A stretch of 64,000 nt of DNA from Catenaria anguillulae PL171 (Eukaryota > Blastocladiomycota > Blastocladiomycetes > Blastocladiales > Catenariaceae), in assembly GCA_002102555.1 (NCBI GenBank), contig MCFL01000021.1, positions 124,001 to 188,000 on the forward strand, given 5' to 3'. The notes under the pieces were generated by a model. It was not told the DNA's origin. It worked only from the letters and a program-made list of their open reading frames with translations, and ran no database searches. The first letter of the stretch is position 1; every line of letters starts with the position of its first letter. Of the stretch, positions 44,155-55,315 are shown piece by piece. Both the position numbers and the translations under genes were made by a program.

Positions 44155-45997
44155 TCACCGATCTGACACCCCAACTACAAACACCTGATCCGGATCCAAC
44201 CTCAACTGTTTCTTACCTCTCGCACTCGCACACGCCCGCATCAAGTGCCTTCCAAAGCTCGGTGGCCCACATGCAACCACAAACACACCTTGCCTTGCAT
44301 CCCCGGCCGTGCCGTCAGCTCTCAGCGCGTTGGCAACCCCACGTTCCACCAGTTCCACCATACCCTCTTCACTGCGCACATTGGCGCACTTGCCCAGCTC
44401 CAAGCTATCGGTGAACACCTTTTCGTACGTAAACCTGCCACCGCCACCTTGCTGCATGCCGCGGCTCAGCTCGCCCAACCGGTCTTCAAAGAACGCAACC
44501 GCCTCGGACGAATGCACGTGCACCAGATGCACACGCGCGCCGCACGCGAGGGCAGTACATGCCAAGTTCCACAGCGGCGTGATGCCTGTGCCTGCAGCTA
44601 CCAGCACTAGGTGCGCGTGCAGCTGTGGGACGTATGGAATCGACGTGTGCGAGAAGGCGACTTGCCACTGCATGTTGGTGGTCGGAAGTGCCGGGTCCGG
44701 GTTGGCCACGCGCTCAATAAGTGTTGACATGGCGCCTGCGGGTACCAGGCGCACGTACAGTTCGATTTGCCGGTTGGCGAGCATGGTGGGCGAGGTGGTG
44801 GGCGAGTAGGACCGGACAACAGTGGTATTCGATGAGGTGCATGACAGGGCAATGTGTTGGCCGGGAACGACGAGCCACGGAAATGATGCTGCAGAAGATG
44901 TCGAGGCAAACAATAGTTGGGTTGAGATATTCGGAATGCACCAGGCAAACGGGATGCCATTGCGCCTCGTGGGCCAAGTCCGACACGATGGATCCGGATT
45001 CCGGATCAAGCACATGCGCACTCGACACCAAAACTTGCTTGTCCGCGTCGGCTTCACTATCGCTGCCGTTTCCGCCCACCGAGCTTCTTGCAGCAGCAGG
45101 GAGCATGACGACCGACGACGGCACCTCAAACACGGCTCTCCTCTTGACCAAGTACGCCTCGGTAAACATGACTGCCCATACAAACACCCACCAAATCACC
45201 GTCTTGAGCAACTCGCCCATGTTTTCGGCAGGCATGGGCACAAATGCATTGAGCAGCATGACGCCCGGGCGCATAAAGACGATTGAGAATGACAAGACAA
45301 ATGCCCGCAGCTGCTGGCGACGGTGCAGAGCAACATTGCCATTTCGAATGGCGCGAATGGCAGACACTTGGAGGGCCAACCAGAGTGGGACACCAGTGAT
45401 GGTGGCAATCACGGACGATTCCTTGGCATGCGACCCGCCAACAAGAATGACCACGACACCAACGGTTGTGATGAGTGTGAGGCCAAAGTAGGTCCACCCG
45501 AGGCGGCGGTGCAAGTTCGGAAAGCGCGTGCGGAGGGTCGATGAGAACTGAGCAAAGCCAATGGCAAAGTAAATGAGGCCCGGTATCACGTGGATGTAGA
45601 ATCCAACGTTGGCTGTTTTGGTTTGGAAAACTTGCTGCAAAGTCATCATAAGGTCAGCATTGGATGAAAGGATTCACACAAGAACGGCGCACGCGCTTCG
45701 CGTCCAACATACCCCCTGGAGCACAAACAGCTGAAGCAGACCAACATAGGCAAACGTAAAGACCAAGAACAAGAGGAATCCGAGCCAGTACATGACTGTT
45801 GCAAAGCAGTTGATCCGCTTGCGGCCGCGGCGGATCGGCGAAAGTGGATGTTGATGTTGGCGTGGCATGGTTGTTGTCGAGTCTGATGCAGGTTCAAGTC
45901 GGTCGTTGTCTTTGTCCGGAGACGACAGGGAAGAAAATAGAGCGGTCTGGCTGGGGTGGACGGTGCTGGCGTTGGACCTTTCTGCCTCTGTCCGCAT
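44155..45997 (-). CDS. DUF2306 membrane domain fused to FNR-type FAD/NAD(P) reductase
   Basis: Modelled as three exons (45997-45713, 45634-45022, 44888-44155; 544 codons). The N-terminal exon has an acidic Ser-rich head, a basic stretch RRGRKRINC and one membrane helix (YWLGFLLFLVFTFAYVGLL). The second has DUF2306-type helices: GFYIHVIPGLIYFAIGFAQF, LHRRLGWTYFGLTLITTVGV, GVPLWLALQVSAIRAIRNGN and a fourth helix. Histidines in IHVIPG, LHRRLGW and ALHRRQQ could bind heme. The third is a ferredoxin-reductase-type module: PGQHIALSC, RSYSPTTSP (the FAD RxYS motif), LVAAGTGITPLWN (NAD(P)-binding GTGITP) and the C-terminal VFVVACGPPSF. Inferred: transmembrane electron transfer from NAD(P)H. The 45022/44888 junction is uncertain, because coding-like sequence lies inside that putative 133-base intron. 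The start is also uncertain; 45997 is the first in-frame ATG. Confidence 0.7.
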
Positions 45998-46943
45998 GTT
46001 GAGGGATTCGTTATCGTCGTTGCAAGAAGTGGAAAAGGTGGGAGGGAGTTCGGTTCGTTCTTGAGTGATATCCAACTCTTCATCATGGCCAAGGAAGCCA
46101 AGGCAAGCAGTGTTTCTCTGTTTCCCCTATGCGGCCGATGCTACGACAGCGTCTGGTGCTCGTGCCCAAGCGCCCGATACATGCGTGCCGCATGTACTGT
46201 ATGTGTATACGGAAGGCAAATTTGCATCGGAAGAAATCGCCAAGGAACAAAACCGGAAAAAGTACGTGGCCCCAGGAACACATGTCCGGCAAATCTACAA
46301 GAAGATCCAGAGTTGCTCCAACATGGCCCACACACGAGGGCAGCACATGCGCCAAGCATGCGCCGAGTGTATTCATGCACTCCGTTTCGATTGACAGTAT
46401 TCTTACCTTGGCTTGGCTCCGATGCCAAGCCCGCTGAACACGTTGTCCAAGTCATTTTGAGCCAAGAAGGTCTTGCTTGTTGTTCGCAAGGAATTTCAGG
46501 ACATTTTCCACCTGCGTGCTGCATTAGCTGGCCATGTCGAAGAATCTCCATGTGTGCCCATGATAATGATACAGCGTGGTGTTGCGATTGCCAGAATGAT
46601 TTCATTCACAAGCAGTTTCATCCAGAGTCTTCCGCATCGCGGTGTGTTTCCTCCACCTGGATGTGAGCTGCTGGCACGAGATGACTCTTGACCGTGAGTC
46701 GGAAACTCCGCCACGATTCGAATCCAGTGAACTTGGGAGTCAGGTCTGCAATCCAGAACCGAAATCGAGTCGCTCCGTCGCCGTGTGGTGGTGGTAAACT
46801 GGTGGTCAAACCATTCATTGTGCCACATAAGTCGGTGGGTGAAGAGTACAAATACGGCGGCGACTCTGGACAGGAACCGAGGCAACATCGACCATTCATT
46901 CATTCCAACTTGTTTCGATCATCATCTGCGATAGACCCTCAGC
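45998..46943. other. Divergent intergenic region
   Basis: About 950 bases between the fusion oxidoreductase and the first GNAT gene. A plus-strand frame at 46200-46390 (YTEGKFASEEIAKEQNRKKY) reads a little like protein but has no start, partner or family; not called. Confidence 0.45.
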
Positions 46944-47555
46944 ATGGCATCCTCAATCGCCATCCCCCGCCCGGAAGGGCTCCAAACTATCTACGCCAAC
47001 GCCATGACCGAAGCCGACATTCCGAGCTTGGCGCATGCTCTCGGCAGCGACAAGTCGACCCACAACACGACGTTGCGTATCCCGTGGCCATACACGGAAA
47101 CGCAAGCCCGCCAATTCTTCAACTATACCCAGCGCATTGCCAACTCGGACGCCGCCCAGCTCGGCGCTCGCCAGTATGTCATCCGCCTCGGGTCGCCCGA
47201 CGGTCCCGTGGTCGGCGGGTTTGGGTGGGAGGCCGACGAAATCACCCGCGATCACGATACACCAAAGGACGCGACGCCGTGCGTTGAATGGACCATCGGT
47301 TACTGGTTGGTTGCGGCTTATCGTGGGCAGGGTATTCTTCCGGCGTTGGTTCAGGAAGGCAAGAAGGCGGCCGAGGCGGATGAGCGGGTTGCTCGCATGG
47401 TCATCACTTGCTTTTCGGACAACCCGGCGTCCAAGCGGGTTGCGGAAAAGGCCGGGTTTACGCTGGAGGGTACCATGCGGAGGTCGACGGTGAAGCACGG
47501 CCAAGTCAAAGATCAGCTGGTGTTTTCTTGGATCCCGCGTGTAGACAAGTTGTGA
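46944..47555 (+). CDS. GNAT-family N-acetyltransferase, copy 1 (RimJ/RimL-like)
   Basis: A single-exon 203-residue protein with a complete GNAT fold. The N-terminus reads IYANAMTEADIPSLAHAL, the core strand is CVEWTIGYWLVAAYRGQGI with the acetyl-CoA pyrophosphate-binding (Q/R)GxG-type loop RGQGI, and the C-terminal part NPASKRVAEKAGFTLEGTMR matches the RimJ/RimL and fungal N-acetyltransferase pattern. Such enzymes acetylate protein N-termini or small amines with acetyl-CoA; the substrate cannot be read from the sequence. A close paralogue follows 375 bases downstream in the same orientation, sharing YANAMTEADIP, IPWPYTET and FVFSWIPR-type ends. No TATA box is obvious before this copy. Confidence 0.88.
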   Translation: MASSIAIPRPEGLQTIYANAMTEADIPSLAHALGSDKSTHNTTLRIPWPYTETQARQFFNYTQRIANSDAAQLGARQYVIRLGSPDGPVVGGFGWEADEITRDHDTPKDATPCVEWTIGYWLVAAYRGQGILPALVQEGKKAAEADERVARMVITCFSDNPASKRVAEKAGFTLEGTMRRSTVKHGQVKDQLVFSWIPRVDKL

Positions 47556-47929
47556 TGGAGACAGCATTCACAGTTTGTAGAAGCAGGAAGCAATTGCTTG
47601 GTTCATATTGCAAGAAGTACAGTGATTCTTGAGCCCATTGCAATACGGAATCGGTTATCTCGAGCCCCGCATGATCTTGTGTTGTAAAAAAAACTACGGA
47701 GCCCGCACTGCTCACTCTGCCCAAGGCGGTAGCAGTATAGTCAGTCAGAGAACAATCTCCCTTTGTGTCAAGAACATGCGTCGCCAACTCGCAGGCGGCT
47801 GGCTCATGAGTCACCACAACTCGCGACCCTCGTGTACAAATAGGCAAAGCGCTCCGTCCCGACGATTTGGATCCATGCCACTCTCAGTAGAGTATAAATA
47901 CCCATGCATCCACGCTAACACCCAACGAC
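47556..47929. other. Spacer between the tandem GNAT genes
   Basis: About 370 bases; holds the 3' UTR of copy 1 and the TATA promoter of copy 2. Confidence 0.6.
47891..47900 (+). promoter_or_regulatory. TATA box of GNAT copy 2
   Basis: AGTATAAATA lies about 32 bases before the ATG-containing leader ACACCCAACGACATG and about 35 bases upstream of the start at 47930, so the leader must be very short. Confidence 0.55.
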
Positions 47930-48541
47930 ATGACAATGTCCTCCTTCGTCATTCCGCGGGCAAACGGGCTGCCCACCATCTATGCAAATGCCATGACGGA
48001 AGCCGACATTCCCGGCATGGCCCAAGCGCTCAACATCGACAAGACGATCCATAACGCCACCATTCCGATCCCCTGGCCATACACGGAGACCCACGCCCGC
48101 CAATTCTTTGAGTTTTGCCGAGACTATCCGGCCGACGAGCTGGCCAAGGGCTCGCGCCACCTTGTTATTCGTCTCGGTGCGCCAGACGCTCCCGTGTCGG
48201 GCCATATCGCCTGGAGTGCCGAAGAGCTGATACGAGACCACGACACAGCCAAGGACGAGACGCCGCACGTTGAATGGGGGATCGGATATTGGCTGGTGCC
48301 GTCGTGCCGAGGTCAAGGCATCCTGCCCGCTTTGGTGCAAGAGGTGAAAAAGGCCGCACAGGAAGACAAGCGGATCGCTCGGCTCGAGATCAAGTGCTTT
48401 ACGGATAACCCGTCGTCGAAGCGGGTCGCGGAAAAGTCTGGGTTTACGCTCCAAGGAACCAAGAGGAGGGCAATGATCAAGCATGGCAAGTTCAAGGATG
48501 CCTTTGTGTTTTCGTGGATTCCCCGCGAAGACCAGTTGTGA
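47930..48541 (+). CDS. GNAT-family N-acetyltransferase, copy 2
   Basis: A single-exon 203-residue paralogue of the preceding gene, the same length and alignable from end to end without gaps of note. Shared blocks are TIYANAMTEADIPG, IPWPYTETHARQFF, VEWGIGYWLV, CRGQGILPALVQE and NPSSKRVAEKSGFTLQGT. The acetyl-CoA loop is intact. Divergence is spread along the protein (for example SGHIAWSAEEL against VGGFGWEADEI), suggesting an older duplication with both copies kept functional. The second ATG two codons in (ATGACAATG) is an alternative start. A strong TATA box sits directly upstream, which copy 1 lacks, so the two may be expressed differently. Confidence 0.88.
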   Translation: MTMSSFVIPRANGLPTIYANAMTEADIPGMAQALNIDKTIHNATIPIPWPYTETHARQFFEFCRDYPADELAKGSRHLVIRLGAPDAPVSGHIAWSAEELIRDHDTAKDETPHVEWGIGYWLVPSCRGQGILPALVQEVKKAAQEDKRIARLEIKCFTDNPSSKRVAEKSGFTLQGTKRRAMIKHGKFKDAFVFSWIPREDQL

Positions 48542-48871
48542 AATCGTGCCGGTGCTCTCTGTCTGGCAATGTTGCTTTGTCTTGTGGAAATACAGGAGCA
48601 CCCACCTGTTTGTCTATATTGGCTCAAAACTCTGTCGGCCGACTAACAAAGTGTGCGGGTGGTAGGAGAAGCAACAAGTGGTTGAAGGAGGGAGATGATG
48701 TCGCGCGGGCGAGGATGTGTACCATAGTCACGGCGATGATGGAGCGAATCGAATCGAGTGGTTGTGCAAGCGGAGGAAATGACAATGTACAGTGTGTGAA
48801 GTCACCGTCATTGAAAAGGAGGATATACGTTTGGGTTTCTAAACAAATCTAGACAACAACACAAACTGCTA
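48542..48871. other. Convergent 3' region
   Basis: About 330 bases between the ends of GNAT copy 2 and the lipase gene; no gene or structured element seen. Confidence 0.5.
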
Positions 48872-51263
48872 TCAATAGGCATACTTTTGCAACGCCGCCA
48901 CATAGTCTGAGGGCATGTGATCGTTGACGTAAAAGGGCAGCAGGATCCGGTACACAAATCGCAAAAAGGATTCGTTCCTCAACTGGAAAATGACCGTGGG
49001 CGACAAGAGCCCGCTTGGAGAAATGAAATTGACGGGCCGTGTCAGGGTGCCAGGCGGCCGGAATACCATCTTGCCCAATGGCGACAATGTGACCAAATGG
49101 CCAGGCAGCTCGGCGTAGGGATTGATGGGCGGGACACGCGGGACAATGTCCTTGTTGTATACGATACGGAACAAGTTGTTGAACCTGGCGTCAAGGTACG
49201 CCTGAAAGTCCAAGTCGCCCACGCGCGGGGAGCCAAACGTGTACAGGCCATCGAAAAAGTCAAGGAAGGTCGAGTTGCACTCGGCGAGCTTGGCGAGGAA
49301 CACGTGCGCGACCGCGCCGCCGAGCGAGTGGCCGCCAATGTACAGGCGGATCGGACCAGAGTCTTGGTCCTCGTCATCCGACGAAAACGCCACGTCAATG
49401 TCTTCCTCGTCAGACGAAGAGGACGACGAAGAGCCCACGCCCTCGTGCCGCAACCGCTCATCCAAACCCGAATCGGAGCGATGCATCCGATATACAACCC
49501 GTGGTCCCTCGTCCCTAGACATGCCCGAGCACATGCTGGCCGTATCATCGCTCGTCTCTACACCCCACTCGCCATACCGCCCGCTCTCTCTGCGCCGCTC
49601 CTTCATCTGCCTGACCAAATCCTCGCGATGCCGCTTCACCACACCCACCATGCGCTCGCGCACTTGCATTTTCGCCAAGCATGCGGCAATCGCGCGATGT
49701 GCCTGGACATACGCCGACTCTTCGCGATTGTCCACGTGCGTGAACCGCTCAATTGGGTCGCTCACGTGCTTTGCGACTTGTCTGACGACCACATCCGTGA
49801 CGGTGGCGAGCGCACGAACCGACGACACGAGCGCCGACGTGAGCGAGTGTGCGTGCAGTTCGAGGCGAATGGTCCGTGACCGTGTCCATTTGCGCGTTTG
49901 CCGAAGGCGGCGGCGCGTCGAGGCGGAGCCGCCAGTGGCAGTAGAACGAGTGCGGCGATGGCCGCCTGCCAGGCGTTTGCCGGTGCGTTTGGAAATGGAT
50001 CCGCCCGCGGTGGCAGCCAGTGCGGCCGCGGATGTGGGTGGGAGATACGGATCGGGCGAGCCAATGTCAAAGGGAACCAGGTTGGGCTCGTCGTCGTCGT
50101 CCATGTGTTCGACGGGGCCGAGCGCATCAAGAAAGCCTCTGTTTTGATTTTGTGGGTTGTTGGAATGCATTTTAAGGTAAAGATCAACTTCATGCGTCAT
50201 TGTTCGTCGAGCAGGAATGGAGCGGAGCAAACGCACTCGTGAACTTGGCCCATCTCCACACCGGATGTAGGTTCCGCGGCAGGACACATGTGGTGCCGAA
50301 TGTCGGTCAGGATATTTGCTGCGTTGAGTGGAGCGGTACCACGGAAAATGACAATGATTTTGCGGCCTTTGGCAACGACAAAGCCACAAGTGTTGCGATA
50401 ATGGACTGAACAAGGCGATACCCAGGTCAGATGAGGGGTCCTGCTCTTCTGTTCTGGGAGATGGCTGGGTGACAACAATACGTACTCGGCTGGAAGGTCT
50501 CCATGTCGTACCCGGCCGCCTCCAACTCGTGCCTGACAATGGCCAAATCCTCATACGCCAGTTTGGCGGCCATTGCCATCGAGTAGGCTGTCTTTGGGCG
50601 GAACGGGATCCCCTGCGCACGCAACAACATATCGGATGTCTGCTCCTGCTGGCCGTCGCCTTGTGCTGCGGCAGCGGTGACTCCTTCTGGCGTTGCCGGC
50701 CGCTCGCCACCATTCTGGTGGTCGTTGTCGTCATCAATGATATCCGAAAAGATACCCGCCGGCTGGAAACACGGGTCGGGTGCATTCACAAGCGAAAAGT
50801 GCCGGGACGTGGCCACGTGCTTGCCGGCCAACTTGCTCAAGACCCTGCGAAGGACCCGATCCGTCAAGACCAATCCAGTAAACCAGGCGAAAAACGACAC
50901 TTTGAGCACGCCCGTGACAACTGACGCAACAATGGGCGTGTGATGAATCCTGCGCGCAATGGGGGTGGCGACCGACGAGGCGGCAAGCAGCAAGCGGACA
51001 ATGGCGTCGAGCGAGTGGGCGACACGCCGGTGGATGGCGAGGCCAGACACAAGCAGGCCCGCACCAAAGGGCAAGGTGGCGGCGAGAACGGCCGAAGCGA
51101 GCGCGGGCAGCAGGAGCGAGTTCCAGACCAGGAGTGGCAGAGAGACGAGGGAGGCAACCCACACAACGCCCAGCGTGATGAGCCATAGAGTTGAGACGAG
51201 CGGGCGGTTGCCGCTGGCGGCATCGGCGTCGGCGGGGTCGTGGTGGCGGATGTGGATCGTCAT
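48872..51263 (-). CDS. Membrane-anchored class 3 lipase, diacylglycerol-lipase-like
   Basis: Three exons (51263-50486, 50405-50237, 50138-48872) sum to 738 codons. The N-terminus has about four hydrophobic helices (LWLITLGVVWVASLVSLPLL, LASAVLAATLPFGAGLLVSG, AIVRLLLAASSVATPI, VASVVTGVLKVSFFAWFTGL). The lipase core has FVVAKGRKIIVIFRGTAPLN, VHEGFLDAL, the nucleophile motif YIGGHSLGGAVAHVFLA, YTFGSPRVGD, the acid residue region VYNKDIVPRVPP and a late histidine in VNDHMPSDYVAAL. Four helices plus a class 3 lipase is the layout of sn-1 diacylglycerol lipases, which release 2-acylglycerols at membranes. Odd: about 300 residues, including basic and Ser/Asp-rich stretches (GSSSSSSSDEEDIDV), are inserted between VHEGF and GHSLGG, much longer than the family's regulatory loop. 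A distinct fungal lipase subfamily is the alternative. Confidence 0.82.
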
Positions 51264-51529
51264 GTCGGCGGGTGGTCACACCACGCTATTCACTCTATAC
51301 CGAGGGGCTCGGATGCCTGCATGTGCGTGAAATGAAGAGCGAAAGTGAATGGATTTGTTGTGTTGGGAGCCAACCGGCGGCGGCGCACGCGGTGGCGTTC
51401 AAGAGGGCTAGTGATGTAACCGAGTCGCCCCAGCGCTCGCCAGAGAGCAGGAGCAAACCCAGACGATGACAGTCACAAGTAGATGTATCAAACAAGGAGT
51501 ATATATAATTACAGACAGGCACACAAATC

Positions 51530-52934
<1,405 letters not shown>

Positions 52935-53308
52935 TTTGCATGGGCATGGGCATACGGTTCATGGGTTTCCTATTGTTAGCTTACGGACAACTGGCTCGAC
53001 TCGACATTACATTGGCCAATGCAATGAGATGGCAGTCGACGAGCCGGGTGGCGAGATGCATTCCGACCCACGTCGGGGTCACGTGGTCAATCTCCACGAT
53101 CCGACTGAGCCGACGAGATGTGATCTCTGCTCGTCCGACTCCACTTGCAGTCGACGGCAAACGTTGATACAAAAGGGCAACGCATCCCACGCCCACTTCT
53201 GCTACCTGATCGCATCTCTGCTGCGCTCTGTGTTCGGACGTCACACAACTGACCCACTGCCGCACTGACTCACTCATCCCTAGTCTCACCCATTCACATT
53301 GAGGCAAC
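52935..53308. other. Divergent promoter region, KRR1/NmrA-like
   Basis: About 370 bases shared by two divergent genes; no clear TATA box or motif. Confidence 0.5.
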
Positions 53309-54617
53309 ATGTCGACAACACCGCCGCCGCCCCAGACCAAGCACACTGTGCTCGTTGTCCACGCTGACACGTACACGGGCCACTACATTGCGCGCCACCT
53401 CGTCATGGACCCGACACTTCACGTCCGCATCACTGCGCGCCGCCGCGAATCTGTCGAGGAGCTCGAACGCCTTGGGTGCGAGCTGCACATCTTGCGCGAT
53501 TTCCCGCCCAACCCGCACGATCTCGACGCTGTTTATGCCAAAGTCCAATCCGTCGTGCTGGTGCCGCCCATGGTCAGGGACTTGGACAAGATTGTGCAGG
53601 CACACATGGACGCGTGCAAACGTACGGGTGAGCCGAGTCCCAGATCGACTCTAACTCAATTTGATACCAAAGCCATGGCCATCACCAACGCGACCGGTGA
53701 GACAAACGATGGAGTCGGACACCTTGTCTTCATGTCTGCAATCCGCGCCGACCGTGGATATCCGACGACTGACCTTTGGACTGCCCTTGACAAGGCTGAG
53801 ACCAGGGTCCGTGGATTCACGCGGTTGGGCGGGTCGCCCGCATCCACCATCCTGCGCATTGGCTACGTGCAGCAAAACCTCGTGACGCTTGCCGAGCTCA
53901 TTCGCGCACGTGCCGTGCTGCCGCTGCCTATCGGGCATGAGGCCAAGGTGGCGCCTGTCAACTTGAAGGATATTGCGAGCGCGGTGCGCAGCGTGGTGCA
54001 TGGCGGCCGGCGCGCGGGAGAGGCTGAGGGAAAGACGTTCAAGTTGACGGGCCCACAGGCTCTGACGGGCGAGCGCATGGCAACGTTGGCGAGCGGCCAG
54101 CTCGGGTTTGAGATTGTGTTTGTGGACATCAAGGACAAGGATATGCGGCAGATTCTTGGGACGGTCGCGGGCAGTACTGAAGAGGAAGTCGATGCCATGA
54201 TGGCCACCTTGTACGTTGATCCCATCTTAGAGTCATGCTGGAGCTGGATTCTGACTAAATCGCTCACATTGATTCTTGATTCGATTGCGTGTTTAGCAAG
54301 GACGTTCGCGACGGGTATCATGACACTGTGAGTGAGGATCTCGAGTACTTGTTGCCACGCCCGCCGCAGTCCTTGGCTCGGTTTTTCCGTGAGGTATTTA
54401 CATGCCTTCCTTGTCGATTCTGCCTCTTCCATCGCTCACGCACTGCTCAATCCTGGAGCAGAATGTGAACCAGTTTCGCCCCGAAATGCTCAAGCAGTGG
54501 CAGCAGCAGCAGAAAGCAATGCCCATCACGCCACTGGTCGGTGACCCGCTGTTGAAGGTGATGCTGAGCCGTCGTCGCAATTCGATGCAACGCTGGGGGC
54601 CGCATCAAGCACTTTAA
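53309..54617 (+). CDS. NmrA-like NAD(P)-binding protein
   Basis: Four exons (53309-53627, 53673-54210, 54297-54393, 54462-54617) sum to 370 codons. The start HTVLVVHADTYTGHYIARHL is a Rossmann first strand and helix in the NmrA/atypical SDR style, followed by VRITARRRESVEELERLGCE, SVVLVPPMVRDL, GHLVFMSAIRADRGY and a long tail with STILRIGYVQQNLVTLAELI, VAPVNLKDIASAVRSVVHGG and TFKLTGPQALTGERMA. Members sense or use NAD(P)H and often act as regulators rather than dehydrogenases. The glycine-rich loop is altered (HADTYTG instead of GATGxTG), so binding may be changed. The first intron is only 45 bases, has CTCTAACTC as branch site, and is stop-free in frame. The third and fourth exons were recognised by phase and by FFRENVNQFRPEM across the junction. 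Confidence 0.8.
53628..53672 (+). other. 45-base in-frame intron of the NmrA-like gene
   Basis: GTGAGC donor, CTCTAACTC branch-like site and CAAAG acceptor. Length 45, no stop in frame; retention would add 15 residues. It is the shortest well-supported intron in the window. Confidence 0.75.
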
Positions 54618-55315
54618 ATCAACCAACTTTGTACATATTCTCTATCTTCTCGCCCTTCTGTTTGTTCTGTGTTGATTCCCTTGACTTGTGTGCTATGTTG
54701 TCTTGCTGTATCGTTCTCACCCACTCTCATCACTCTCTCTTCGATTATCCTGCTGGTCTGGGGTGTGGCTTCTGCTTTCTCTCCCCGTATCCAGTCATGC
54801 CGACTTGTATGAATTCACATCATCCTTCCTGGTCCGTTTATTGGGCTGCATATATCTGGTCGTTGCGGGCTTGCCATCGAAGGAGCCTCAGCCGTGTTCT
54901 AGAGCATGCTTCTCGAGCCAGGATGACGTTGATCAAAGTGAGACGTGCCATGTGAGTACCTGTGCAGTTACTCAGCCACCGGCTACGCCTCTGTGAACCG
55001 CCACCAGCTTCTTCCATATTCCTTTGGCGTTTCAGGCTAAAGCGAGCGCACACGCTTACGTTTCTGTTTCTCGGCGCCAAAGTGCCGATGCCACGTTCTC
55101 TGGCCATCGCTGACGCCGACGATGGGCGGTGCTGACCACGCGGATCGGTCAACTTCCGAACGGTCCGAAGCTGCAGTGAGAGAGACACGGTGGGAGACGC
55201 CAACGGTATAAAGTCCATCCGTCGCCCGCCCACCTCGCCCTCCTCTTCCGAGCGCAAGTCAGGCATACTCGCGATCTCGAGTCTCCATTCCAACATCACC
55301 GACTGTACTGCAACC
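54618..55315. other. Intergenic, ADH promoter side
   Basis: About 700 bases with the NmrA-like 3' UTR (T-rich near 54640-54760) and the ADH promoter; no other gene seen. Confidence 0.55.
55205..55213 (+). promoter_or_regulatory. TATA box of the alcohol dehydrogenase gene
   Basis: GGTATAAAG, about 110 bases before the ATG at 55316, in otherwise GC-rich sequence. Confidence 0.5.
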
